Assembly (NCBI GenBank): GCA_963677935.2
Contig: CAXXEH010000003.1
Coordinates: 5,270,001 to 5,334,000, forward strand
DNA: 64,000 nt
Origin: JAAFHB01 sp963677935
Lineage (GTDB): Bacteria; Bacteroidota; Bacteroidia; Bacteroidales; Prolixibacteraceae
Direction of reading: 5' to 3'
Positions 18,948 to 26,972 of this stretch are shown here, in pieces. The notes beneath the pieces were generated by a model. That model worked only from the letters and a program-made list of their open reading frames with translations. It had not been told where the DNA came from and searched no databases. The stretch's first letter is position 1; every line of letters starts with the position of its first letter. The translations under genes were made by a program, and so were the position numbers.

Positions 18948-20030
18948 TTAGTTTAATCGATGAACTGGGTTTGGAAATCCAGGCTTAAAATATGAAAGAA
19001 ATTTCTCATTAATCGTAACCCCCTCAACCAATTTCAATTCATTTAGATTATCAAAAAGCATCTTGCTTAAATCTTCTGGGGAGGTCTGGATTCGTGCATT
19101 AACCAGCAAATAGGCAGAACTGGATTTTTCAAAAATACTTGGTTCTCTCTGGCTTGTGTCTAAAATTGTGGTATAACTTATTTTCGATGATTGGTTGTTA
19201 TACTGTAAAAAGAACTTCAGGTGACCAATTGGACAGTTCTTTTGAACAATATCGTTCGATAATTTTCTTATGAAGTCATATGCAAGTTCAACTGAGGAAT
19301 TATTTATGCTAACAATCTCAATTTCTTCATCAAGCCATGCAAGATTAGCCTCCCCTGCACCATATTTCTCATAATCCACATCTATAACATTATGATCCTG
19401 TATTTTATGCAGATTATCAATAGTTTCAAACCACTTTTCAATCGACTCAATATTCAGCGAATTTTGGAAAAGCACCATTTTAGTAGAGTACAATCCATCT
19501 AGTAAGCTCTGTAGAGTTTCATAATCCTTTGAGGATAATAGGTCTATTTTGTTAACAACCAAAACTTCAGCTTCTTCTATTTGCTTTTCCCAGATGTAAT
19601 TAGTCTCATCGTTAAATGGTAATGTTTCACCCTTCAAATGCATAAGCAATAATTGTGAGTCAACAAAGCTGGAAAAAGTCACTTGTTCAATATCTGCTTC
19701 CCTATATTGCAACAATGGTTTTAGAACAGTAGCAATAAGATCAGTGCAAGAACCAACAAATTCTGCAAATATCGAAGATGGATTATAATCCTTTTGCAAT
19801 AAGTTTATTTGAGAATCTAATTCATTGTAATTACAACAAAAACAACCACCTGTTACCTCAGCGTAAGGTATATTGGCTTGTTGGATTACCCTGCTATCAA
19901 CAAGATATTCTCCCTGATCATTAGTAATAACTGATGTTATAATCCCCTTCTCAGATAATGTTTTACAAGCATTGGCAATAGCAGTGGTCTTACCACTACC
20001 AAGAAAGCCTCCAACCAAATGAATTTTCAT
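18948..20030 (-). CDS. CobW/COG0523 GTP-dependent metallochaperone
   Basis: The 360-aa product belongs to the G3E GTPases of the COG0523 group: Walker A GGFLGSGKT at residues 7-15, the metal-binding CxCC motif GGCFCC at 61-66, and NKID (about 159-162) for guanine recognition. The family inserts Zn, Co, Ni or related metals into target proteins using GTP. The C-terminal part is shorter and different from standard CobW_C domains and ends FKPGFPNPVHRLN. It lies 110 bp downstream of the aquaporin gene on the same strand, so the two probably form an operon. The metal and client protein are unknown. Confidence 0.88.
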   Translation of the reverse strand: MKIHLVGGFLGSGKTTAIANACKTLSEKGIITSVITNDQGEYLVDSRVIQQANIPYAEVTGGCFCCNYNELDSQINLLQKDYNPSSIFAEFVGSCTDLIATVLKPLLQYREADIEQVTFSSFVDSQLLLMHLKGETLPFNDETNYIWEKQIEEAEVLVVNKIDLLSSKDYETLQSLLDGLYSTKMVLFQNSLNIESIEKWFETIDNLHKIQDHNVIDVDYEKYGAGEANLAWLDEEIEIVSINNSSVELAYDFIRKLSNDIVQKNCPIGHLKFFLQYNNQSSKISYTTILDTSQREPSIFEKSSSAYLLVNARIQTSPEDLSKMLFDNLNELKLVEGVTINEKFLSYFKPGFPNPVHRLN

Positions 20031-20140
20031 AATGTAATATTTTAATATCCTAAGTTTAAATCAAACAATTTCAATGTTTTACACATAATAAACAAACATA
20101 TTGCGTTTACTCTCAATAATAGTGTTGATTTTAATCTAAT

Positions 20141-20974
20141 TTACTTTTCAGATGAACTATCACAAGTACAACTGCATTGACTAGTCGCATTTTTCATTGC
20201 AGGTTCAAGTATTTTCATGAAAAAAATAGATGCCAAGGTAGCTCCTATTAAAGGAGAAAGTATATATACAAAGAAAAAGCCTCCTTGTAGGTCAGGAAAA
20301 GCAAAATTGCCCCATCCAAAAATCCATGCTACAATTCTAGGGCCAAAATCACGTGCTGGATTTAGTCCTGCCTGTGTCAAAGGTGCAATTAAACAAATAA
20401 TGGAGGTTACAGTCAGACCAATAAAAAGGGGTGCAAGTGCATTATCAGGGCGACCAACATTGCAACCTTCTGTTAGAGCAAATATCATTAATAGCAAGAT
20501 AAATGTTCCAAATGCCTCAGCACCCATTGCCAATGGTAATGAAACAATTGCTGTACTACCTGAATTCATATAGAATTCGCCAAACATTTTTGCTGTGCTA
20601 ATTGACTCGACAGATCCTCTTATTATACTATGTGAACTCTCATAATTACTTATCGATGGGGAGAATAAGAGATAAATTGCCAATCCAGCTAAAAATGCAC
20701 CTAAAAATTGCCCAACCCAATACGCTGGTAGCATCCTCGCAGACATACGCTTTGCAAATACCATTGCTAAACTAACTGCTGGATTAAGATGTGCACAAGA
20801 AATATGTCGAGTTAAATAAATTGATAGAGTTACGCCTATTCCCCAAGCTAACGCAATCTGCATCAGTCCTTGATAAGCTCCAAATAAAACTGATACTGCC
20901 ACAGAACCACATCCAAACAGTACTAATAAAAATGTACCAAGTGTTTCTCCTATAAATTCCTTTTTGTATTTCAT
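20141..20974 (-). CDS. Aquaglyceroporin (MIP family, GlpF-like) with Cys-rich tail
   Basis: The 277-aa membrane channel has the two half-helix motifs of the MIP family, NPA at residues 64-66 and NPAR at 205-208. The Asp at 209 is typical of glycerol-conducting members rather than water-only channels, and the length matches GlpF. The last residues carry C267, C269 and C271 in an SQCSCTCDSSSEK tail, which is unusual and could bind a soft metal. Related channels also pass arsenite. Placed with a metallochaperone on a mobile element, a metal or metalloid role is possible, but no arsenic genes are nearby. Confidence 0.9.
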   Translation of the reverse strand: MKYKKEFIGETLGTFLLVLFGCGSVAVSVLFGAYQGLMQIALAWGIGVTLSIYLTRHISCAHLNPAVSLAMVFAKRMSARMLPAYWVGQFLGAFLAGLAIYLLFSPSISNYESSHSIIRGSVESISTAKMFGEFYMNSGSTAIVSLPLAMGAEAFGTFILLLMIFALTEGCNVGRPDNALAPLFIGLTVTSIICLIAPLTQAGLNPARDFGPRIVAWIFGWGNFAFPDLQGGFFFVYILSPLIGATLASIFFMKILEPAMKNATSQCSCTCDSSSEK

Positions 20975-21314
20975 TTCACCACAAATTTATTCAGAAATCA
21001 TTGTTTGTTCACTGCCAACCTGATATGATATTTACTCCAGCTAAGACTAACATATTCATATTTAAAGCATTAATATGCAACAGAATTATCCTTTTGATTG
21101 CGCCATTTTTGCAAATATATCTCAGAAAAGTGAATAAAATAAGGCAGATCATTGAAAAGATGTATTAGTGGAACAACTTTGCTAAGAACAGCAAATTCAA
21201 ATCTAATTTCTTCACATCACCAAACTTCATCATATTAGACTCTAGAATATTAAAATCCAGATGATATTTTGAAATCTTCTCTGTTTTTTCACGAATAATG
21301 GAATTCTGACACGA
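20975..21314. promoter_or_regulatory. Leader of the aquaporin operon
   Basis: A TATATTTG -7 box on the minus strand lies at 21112-21119, about 140 bp before the aquaporin start, which would leave a long untranslated leader. No riboswitch fold was recognised. No gene is visible in the rest of the stretch. Confidence 0.35.
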
Positions 21315-21350
21315 TTGTTTGGTTTTGAGTTGCCTTCGGTTGTAAAAAGA
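21315..21350 (+). pseudogene. Remnant of an XRE regulator 3' end
   Basis: The frame reads L-F-G-F-E-L-P-S-V-V-K, matching L-F-D-F-E-L-T-S-V-V-E at the end of the XRE gene 23320-23589. The distance to the next ATG (108 bases) is almost the same as in the intact unit (110). It therefore marks the left end of an old duplication of the regulator plus small gene unit whose regulator has been lost. Confidence 0.75.
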
Positions 21351-21422
21351 AGGATTCGATCAATTTAAATGTTCAGGTATTTTTTAAAGAGGTCAATTTT
21401 AACTTCAGCCAATTTTAGCGAT

Positions 21423-21745
21423 ATGAAATCAATTCAACTTGTGAAAACCTAGACAAAAAGCCCAAATTTTTTGGTAATCATTTACCCAATGGGTCAACAT
21501 TGGGACTTGCTCTGAAAAATCCAATTATAATCAGATCAGGCAATTATATTGATGCTGAAGTAAAAGTAATCACTAATTTTTTAAGTGCTTACGAAACAGT
21601 TGCTTGGAATGTAATAAACAATCATAGTGAAACTGTTGACGAGAAGAAAATAGATTTTTATGGGATTTTAGTCTCAGAATGGAATGACATTACGAAAGAG
21701 GCATTTACTGTGATGTTCTATTTTGATATTAGTAATTGCTTGTAA
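21423..21745 (+). pseudogene. TVAWDV/FDI family copy 2, frameshifted
   Basis: The ATG at 21423 is followed by a stop after nine codons. Compared with the intact copy at 23664, one T is missing in ATTT (ATT here) after codon 4; restoring it gives ATGAAATCAATT followed by a frame matching ESLNKxPKFFGxHLPNGST and continuing to the end. The length of 323 bases is one short of a multiple of three. A truncated 81-residue product could still start inside (21500), carrying TVAWNV and the FDI ending. Confidence 0.85.
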
Positions 21746-21751
21746 TTAAGT

Positions 21752-22996
21752 TTAATGTGTTGCCAGATAGGTGATTTCATCTTGATTAATTGCTCGTTGC
21801 CAAATACAGATATCGTCAAGAATACCATTATAATATCCATAAAATGCATAATTAGCAACTCCAATTCTTCTTGATCCATTCCATGAAAGTGTTGGAAGTG
21901 CCCCTGTAAATTGAGAATCTAGTTTGCCATCAACATAAAGGCTTATTGTTGAAGATTTTAATACTATTATTGCATTGTGCCACTTATTATCATTCAACTT
22001 TACAGTTGAATAATGCCATATTCCTTGGCTTGCGAAATCCAATGTACCCATAGTCCCAAGACCTTCACCCAATCCAATAATATAACCACCACGATTAGGA
22101 ATAATTTGTTCGCCAAATGATAAAATTACCCCTGAATTTATTTGAGAAGTTTTAAACCAAAAACTGTAAGATATTTCTCCTATTACATTTAATGTGGTTG
22201 TACTTCCTGATGGTAATTCTATATAACCACTTGTACCATTAAAACTGTAGGCATGACCATTAAAACCAAACCTATCTGAAACCAACGTTAGACCTGATAC
22301 ATTTCCATTATTGCTATTAAAACTTTCATCATTTGCATTTCCATTGAATGGATAATATCCTACTAATCCAGTATACAATGGTGTTGGAAGTATTCCCAGC
22401 TGAGAAGATAGAGTATTGAGTTGTATCAGCATAATGTTTAACTGATTGTTTGAAGTAGCAATTTGATTTTGTATTGAGTCGATAGCCAAACTATTTCCAG
22501 TCACTGTGTTAATTGTCGAGGTCAATTTTGTGTTTAATGTGGTAATCTGACCTGTGATAACTGTTAATTGAGATTGGATTGTTGCTATTGTTGTACTCAG
22601 TCCACTCACAGTGCTATTTGTAGTAGTCATTTGTGTATTTAATGTGGCTATTTGACCAACAATTGTATTAAGCTGAGATTGAATGGAGGCAATTGATGTA
22701 GATTGACTATTTACAGTGCTATTTGTCGCAGCTAATTGAGTATTTAAAGAGGATATTTGACCAACAATTACACCAAGCTGAGATTGAATGGCTGTAATTG
22801 ATGTACTGAGACTGGTCACTGTGTTGTTTGTCGCCTGAAGATTTGAATTGGTAGTTTTTAAAGCAGCAGCCAATGAATCACATCTTGCTTGTAAAGCATT
22901 TATTTGCGGAGTGTAGTCAGTTTGTTTCTGACAAGATGTATTAAAGATGCTTAAAGTGATCATACTGGCAATAAAAAAAGTCCAAAAAGTTCTCAT
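21752..22996 (-). CDS. Coiled-coil repeat lipoprotein with C-terminal LamG domain
   Basis: The 414-aa product has a lipoprotein signal peptide with the modified Cys at residue 22 (FNTSC). Residues of about 55-195 form a coiled-coil rod built of 35-residue repeats (five heptads each). Residues of about 205-414 form a laminin-G/concanavalin-type jelly roll (GYYPFNGNANDES, YSFWFKTS, NKWHNAIIVLKS, LYVDGKL). Such a lipoprotein would hold a glycan- or protein-binding domain away from the membrane on a stalk. The start overlaps the stop of the small upstream gene by four bases. As cargo it may affect surface recognition or phage adsorption, which is only a guess. Confidence 0.85.
   Translation of the reverse strand: MRTFWTFFIASMITLSIFNTSCQKQTDYTPQINALQARCDSLAAALKTTNSNLQATNNTVTSLSTSITAIQSQLGVIVGQISSLNTQLAATNSTVNSQSTSIASIQSQLNTIVGQIATLNTQMTTTNSTVSGLSTTIATIQSQLTVITGQITTLNTKLTSTINTVTGNSLAIDSIQNQIATSNNQLNIMLIQLNTLSSQLGILPTPLYTGLVGYYPFNGNANDESFNSNNGNVSGLTLVSDRFGFNGHAYSFNGTSGYIELPSGSTTTLNVIGEISYSFWFKTSQINSGVILSFGEQIIPNRGGYIIGLGEGLGTMGTLDFASQGIWHYSTVKLNDNKWHNAIIVLKSSTISLYVDGKLDSQFTGALPTLSWNGSRRIGVANYAFYGYYNGILDDICIWQRAINQDEITYLATH
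22520..22834 (-). repeat. Three 105-bp tandem repeats in the lipoprotein gene
   Basis: Codons 55-89, 90-124 and 125-159 encode three near-identical 35-residue units (pattern TNSTV...STxIxxIQSQL...VGQIxxLNTQ) with a degenerate fourth after them. The units are in frame, so slippage or recombination could change stalk length without breaking the gene. Confidence 0.85.
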
Positions 22997-23223
22997 TTTT
23001 CCAATTTTTTTGAGTTAAATATTTTTTTGATAATTGATTTGTAAGCCTTCGGTCTTGTACTTATTGGTATACCCACAATATTAAAACGTGATTGTTTGCT
23101 AAAATTGTAATCATTGTCGGGAATTTCAATTGTCATACCATGATATGAAATGTCGTAAGGAATATTTTCGTCTTTCCAACACGTTTGGCTTTTCGATTCC
23201 GCCCTGTTTTTAATTGGTTTCAA
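22993..23223 (-). CDS. Small protein translationally coupled to the LamG lipoprotein
   Basis: This frame encodes 76 aa (14 Lys/Arg-rich ends) with no known domain. Its stop overlaps the start of the lipoprotein by four bases (ATGA), the best argument that it is translated. It has no signal peptide. Function unknown; a remnant is not excluded. Confidence 0.5.
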   Translation of the reverse strand: MKPIKNRAESKSQTCWKDENIPYDISYHGMTIEIPDNDYNFSKQSRFNIVGIPISTRPKAYKSIIKKIFNSKKLEK

Positions 23224-23319
23224 GACTCCAAATCATAAATAAATTGATCATCTGCAAATCTATAAATAATATAGCATATATGCCATATTTTATTTTCTAT
23301 TTCTTTAAATCTTTCCGCA

Positions 23320-23589
23320 ATGAAACCAGCGGAGAAAAGAACTAGAAAAAAAATCTTTGATGAAGATGGTGTTAAGGCTTTAGCAATTCAGCTTATAAAG
23401 ATTCGAACAAATAGGGGATACACCCAAAGTCAACTTGCCTTCGAATCAGGATTATCGCTAAGCCAAATTGCACGAATTGAAACAGCAAGAATTAACCCAA
23501 CATTAAGTACTATTTTTACTCTTGCAAGGACACTGGATATTCCATTAAAGGAATTGTTTGATTTTGAGTTGACTTCTGTTGTAGAATAA
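23320..23589 (+). CDS. XRE-family helix-turn-helix regulator
   Basis: The 89-aa protein has a complete HTH_3 domain (about residues 18-75): the segment RTNRGYTQSQLAFESGLSLS followed by the recognition helix QIARIETARINPT. It probably represses its own operon, as most such regulators do. It lies 74 bp upstream of the intact small gene at 23664 in the same direction, and this unit was duplicated to 21315-21745. The pairing resembles a two-gene control or toxin-antitoxin unit, but nothing in the small protein shows toxin function. Confidence 0.88.
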   Translation: MKPAEKRTRKKIFDEDGVKALAIQLIKIRTNRGYTQSQLAFESGLSLSQIARIETARINPTLSTIFTLARTLDIPLKELFDFELTSVVE

Positions 23590-23663
23590 ATGTTTCGACC
23601 AAAGTAAATGTTCTGGTATTTATCTTTGTGGTTCACTTTTAACCTCAACAAAATCTAAACGAT

Positions 23664-23996
23664 ATGAAAAAAATTTCAACCAGTGAAAGCCTTAACAAAA
23701 TACCTAAATTCTTTGGTCATCATCTGCCCAATGGGTCAACGATGGGACTAACTCTGAACAATCCAATTGTAATCATTTCAAGCAATTATATTGATGCTGA
23801 AGTAAGAGCAATTCAATCATTCCTTTCTCACTACGAAACTGTGGCTTGGGATGTTTTAAGCCAACATATTGTTAATGTTGGTAGTAGGATGATTGATTGC
23901 TATTCGATTCTGATCAGCGATTGGAATGATAGCTTGAAAGAGGGATTTACTGTGAAGTTTTATTTTGATATAAGTGATTGCTATATAAATGATTAG
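23664..23996 (+). CDS. TVAWDV/FDI family small protein (copy 3)
   Basis: The product of 110 aa is the best-preserved member of this element-specific family. It begins MKKISTSESLNKIPKFFG, has TVAWDVLSQ near residue 62, a Cys and a buried core, and ends FYFDISDCYIND. It has no signal or membrane segment. It follows the XRE gene and both may be one transcript. The function is unknown. Copies 1 and 2 lie at 16526-16855 and 21423-21745. Confidence 0.8.
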   Translation: MKKISTSESLNKIPKFFGHHLPNGSTMGLTLNNPIVIISSNYIDAEVRAIQSFLSHYETVAWDVLSQHIVNVGSRMIDCYSILISDWNDSLKEGFTVKFYFDISDCYIND

Positions 23997-24049
23997 ACAA
24001 TCAGTATATTACAATCACTTACATCAAACTGTATTTTACAAGAGACTAT

Positions 24050-24070
24050 GTGTTGAACATTTTTCAACAC
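24050..24070. terminator. Short hairpin after the copy 3 gene
   Basis: GTGTTGAA at 24050-24057 and TTCAACAC at 24063-24070 pair perfectly around a 5-base loop. It lies 54 bp behind the stop of the 23664 gene. There is no T-run, so termination is uncertain. Confidence 0.35.
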
Positions 24071-24159
24071 TAACCAAGGCTATTAAGTAGTTCCATTTAA
24101 TCAAATCTTGCTTAAATTCTCGGCTTTCCTTTCTTTTAAAATGTATTATTGCACGATGG

Positions 24160-24486
24160 TTAAGCGACCTCAACCTTCTTTTTGTGGATCACAGGATAGA
24201 ACAAGTCTGTTTCCTCTGCATATGCATCAGCCTGTTCTTCGGTTTTCTCCCTGTCATCTGGATGAACACAAACGTACTGAGCCATGCAAAAGACGTTGGA
24301 AGATTTACACCAAGTTGTTTTGTAGTTTATCTCATTAGAATTCAGTAGTTTACATAAATTCTTAATTTCCTTTTCCCTTTTACCAGAAGGACAAGGAGAA
24401 TCAGACCATGTTCCTGTATCATTTGCACCACCTACAGCGTTAACTGGTTCTTCGTGACCTCTTGTAGAAACTATTCTACACAGATA
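24160..24486 (-). pseudogene. Start-less coding remnant, C-terminal part
   Basis: On the minus strand this frame is open for 108 codons with clean coding character. It has CRIVSTRGHEEPVNAVGG, a Cys-rich middle (NLCKLL, TTWCKSSN, YVCVHPDD) and an acidic end, but it lacks an early start codon. The upstream frame gives KIADKLFNFQPNICVE and then a stop, which suggests a frameshift at about 24470. It is best seen as the 3' part of a decayed gene of unknown function. The plus strand frame at 24108-24338 is its shadow. Confidence 0.6.
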
Positions 24487-24555
24487 TTAGGTTGAAAATT
24501 GAAGAGTTTATCAGCGATTTTAACTTATTAGTTTATGATTTAAAGGAAATAAATG

Positions 24556-24990
24556 TCACTTCAGTCCGGGCCAGTTATTAAGCCACTCAGAATAATCATA
24601 TACTGTGCCATCAGCCATTCGACCACCAATACCTTTACGCAATAAATACCAGCGTCCTTCCCAAGATAGGGATGTTATGTTAAAAACTTTCCCATCTGGA
24701 TAGACTAAAAAGGATAAGCTGACTTTTCTTTTCCATGACAAACCCAAGTCAAATAGTTTTTCGCTTAGAGTTGTTGAGGGAATAATGATGAATTCTGGAC
24801 GATCAGTAGAAGCATTTACCAATGCCAAGATAAAAAAGTCAGGATATGGTTCACCAATTGGTACATGAAGTTTAAGATCATTCATGCTGTAAATTTCATT
24901 CCCTTCGTGGCTTTGCCTGTTAATATCAACAGAATTGGCAATAACAAGCTGCATTGAAATTGTTCTGAAGTCGTTATTATTCTTAACCAA
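24556..24990 (-). CDS. Truncated GGRMADG...NNW family protein (copy 2)
   Basis: The frame encodes 144 residues and starts with TTG at 24990 (first ATG at codon 13). It aligns with residues of about 39-180 of the 191-aa product at 15559-16134 and ends KGIGGRMADGTVYDYSEWLNNW, almost the same signature. An in-frame stop three codons before the TTG and no similar sequence further upstream show that about the first 38 residues were lost. Whether the shortened protein is made or functional is unclear. Confidence 0.6.
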   Translation of the reverse strand: MVKNNNDFRTISMQLVIANSVDINRQSHEGNEIYSMNDLKLHVPIGEPYPDFFILALVNASTDRPEFIIIPSTTLSEKLFDLGLSWKRKVSLSFLVYPDGKVFNITSLSWEGRWYLLRKGIGGRMADGTVYDYSEWLNNWPGLK

Positions 24991-25224
24991 ATAATCCTAC
25001 AACATTCTAAATAAATGTAAAAAAATTGAATTTAGTATGTTTTTTCACTTTCTGATTTTGGCATAATCTTATTCCCATAATAGTATCAGTGCATTAACAA
25101 TCAATTTATTCAGTGTTCATGGGGTGCAAATAATAACTGCCCAATTGCAATAAGACAATCTATATTAATTTATTTGTAGTAAATATTGTTACAGTATTGT
25201 AATATTACTATTTAAAAATATTTA

Positions 25225-25232
25225 TACTTTTG
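25225..25232 (+). promoter_or_regulatory. -7 box TACTTTTG
   Basis: The TAnnTTTG motif lies 44 bp before the ATG at 25276 within an A+T-rich stretch that also contains the palindrome GTAATATTAC. It supports the reality of the downstream gene. Confidence 0.5.
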
Positions 25233-25275
25233 CAGTACACAATATTATACATAGTTTTCTTAATCTATTGTAACA

Positions 25276-25578
25276 ATGGCAAGAGACTATAACATTACTA
25301 TGTTTGTTTTAGATACTTGGCATATTTTGCCAAATAATAAAATTGATCTAAACCAACTAATCAGGTTCCTTGAATTAAATCGAAATATCAATATTGAATT
25401 GAACTCTTATTCCCTTGAAAACCCAGAATCACAAACGAATAAAATATTTAAGGAAAAGTTATCATCAATAGATGCTTCCCTATACTTATTATCAGAAGGC
25501 ATTCATAGTTCAAGGGTTATATTGGGTCACTTAGCCGAATCAAACTTACCTATGTTTCGATTCGTTAAAGTGATTTAA
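25276..25578 (+). CDS. Hypothetical protein, 100 aa
   Basis: I recognise no domain. The sequence is mixed alpha/beta in appearance, begins with MARDYNITMFVLDTWHILP, and has no signal peptide or membrane segment. A promoter-like box stands upstream and the codon use matches the other element genes. It may form a unit with the tiny membrane protein that follows at 25660. Confidence 0.55.
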   Translation: MARDYNITMFVLDTWHILPNNKIDLNQLIRFLELNRNINIELNSYSLENPESQTNKIFKEKLSSIDASLYLLSEGIHSSRVILGHLAESNLPMFRFVKVI

Positions 25579-25659
25579 TCAAAGATATTTGTAATTATTT
25601 AACTTATCTTATTGAGTCTGCTATTGAAAACATCCTGAAGATTATTTAGTTTGTATTAT

Positions 25660-25776
25660 ATGGATTGGAAATATTTATTTGGGCCAGACATTGTAGAGGG
25701 TATTATTCTTTGCCTTATTATTATACTTATTCCCATTGTTCTTTTAATTGTAGTGAAATTGACACAAAAGAAATAA
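25660..25776 (+). CDS. 38-aa single-pass membrane protein
   Basis: ATG at 25660 opens a frame of 38 codons with stop TAA at 25774. The product is MDWKYLFGPDIVEG, then a roughly 20-residue purely hydrophobic stretch, then VKLTQKK. It would be a small inner membrane protein with a basic cytoplasmic end. It is below normal gene-calling length. Such peptides act as toxins, holin-like proteins or subunits, but nothing identifies this one. Confidence 0.5.
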   Translation: MDWKYLFGPDIVEGIILCLIIILIPIVLLIVVKLTQKK

Positions 25777-26034
25777 TATTAGTTTTTAATAGTTAGTTTT
25801 TCTATAAGCATAAAACCTCACTCCAGTTTTTAATTGTTGAGATATGAGATTAGTCCACTTCCTAATTTAATCACTGTCCTATTTTAATCCCATAAACAAC
25901 AATAATTGGGATGCCTTATGATGGATGAAAATCCTGATTTAACCCAAAGAATTAAATTACTTCACAAAAAGAATGCCCAATAATATTAACTATTAATTCG
26001 TTAAGGATTGATAGGAAGAATAGATTGTAATCAT
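25777..26034. other. Gap without a gene
   Basis: No supported gene or clear structure was seen between the tiny membrane protein and the convergent gene pair. Confidence 0.4.
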
Positions 26035-26325
26035 TTAGACTGACCTTAGATATTCTCTAAACTCCTTTGCAATTCCAGAATACCAAAAGTGAATGTGGTA
26101 TGTCCAAATTGCCTTTTTACTATTGTACTTACCTTTTGCACTGCAATAAACATCTCCTTTAACTGCATAATTAGTAAAAGATACTTCCTCTAAATAGCGT
26201 CCTACTGATACATTAATTTCTTCAATATTGGAATTATCCCCCAATCCATAACGATAAGTGAAAAAGGGTACTAGGTAATAAATCTTCCGACTTGTTACCT
26301 TTTCATCTTCATCAATAATTTTCAT
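26035..26325 (-). CDS. Hypothetical protein, second gene of a coupled pair
   Basis: This 96-aa protein has no recognised domain; it is Tyr-rich and beta-rich (KIYYLVPFFTYRYG, AIWTYHIHFWYSG). Its start overlaps the stop of the upstream gene by four bases (ATGA), so the two are translated together. Two-gene units of this size in mobile elements are often toxin-antitoxin or accessory defence pairs, but there is no direct evidence. Confidence 0.65.
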   Translation of the reverse strand: MKIIDEDEKVTSRKIYYLVPFFTYRYGLGDNSNIEEINVSVGRYLEEVSFTNYAVKGDVYCSAKGKYNSKKAIWTYHIHFWYSGIAKEFREYLRSV

Positions 26326-26729
26326 TTAAATATTTTATTTGTTAATTCAGCTCTTAATACTCCAAAATGCGTTAATTCCAAGACCAGATTTGTTGAACCT
26401 TTCTCTATTAATTCAATATATTGCTCAACTGACAATGTGTATATAGCAAATAATAAACTATTTGATTTCATTTCTAACAAACTACTTAACTTTTCAAATG
26501 TTGTGGTAGAATTCTCTTTAACATAGATTTCATCATACAACAGTAATAATAAAACTTTGGCATTTTTAAATACGACTTTGTCAAGAGAGCCTGAACAAGC
26601 TTTTAGATAGGGTATTTGAGTGATTTCAAAACACCTTTCTGGTGCATGTTTTTCTGCTAAAAATTCGTCTGTTATCATTTTAAAAGATTTAGATCGATTA
26701 TTAGAGATAAGATTGTTAAATATCGACAA
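26322..26729 (-). CDS. Hypothetical protein, first gene of a coupled pair
   Basis: The 135-aa product is helical in character with a Leu-rich stretch (VLLLLLYDEIYV) and a C-terminal region ending ELTHFGVLRAELTNKIFK that could be a winged helix. No family was recognised. It overlaps the 26035 gene by four bases and must be its operon partner. It probably is cytoplasmic. Confidence 0.65.
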   Translation of the reverse strand: MSIFNNLISNNRSKSFKMITDEFLAEKHAPERCFEITQIPYLKACSGSLDKVVFKNAKVLLLLLYDEIYVKENSTTTFEKLSSLLEMKSNSLLFAIYTLSVEQYIELIEKGSTNLVLELTHFGVLRAELTNKIFK

Positions 26730-26972
26730 TTAAAATGATTTCTGCAAATAATTCTTAAAAATTACATCAATTTTAATAGCATAATCAAAACCGATCAATT
26801 GAACTTTTAATTAATATGGATGAATATATAGCTATGCGTCATATATTCAATATGTTATTATCTTTTAAAAAAAATTATTTAACCGTTATCCAATTATAGC
26901 TGGGCACTTTTTACTCAATAATTTCAATAATAAAATCACTCCAATTTCAATATTAGTAATGTGTTTTGCAGG

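Noticed and set aside
22520..22834. Regular repeats that might suggest a CRISPR array
   Set aside because: The 105-bp units have no unique spacers and are in frame inside a coding gene; they encode a coiled-coil.
24108..24338. Plus-strand frame of 76 codons
   Set aside because: It lies opposite a minus-strand frame with much better coding character (24160-24486) and has no features of its own.
26820..26880. GAATATAT/ATATATTC inverted pair as a terminator
   Set aside because: The arms are pure A/T and weak, with a long loop; this is expected by chance in such DNA.
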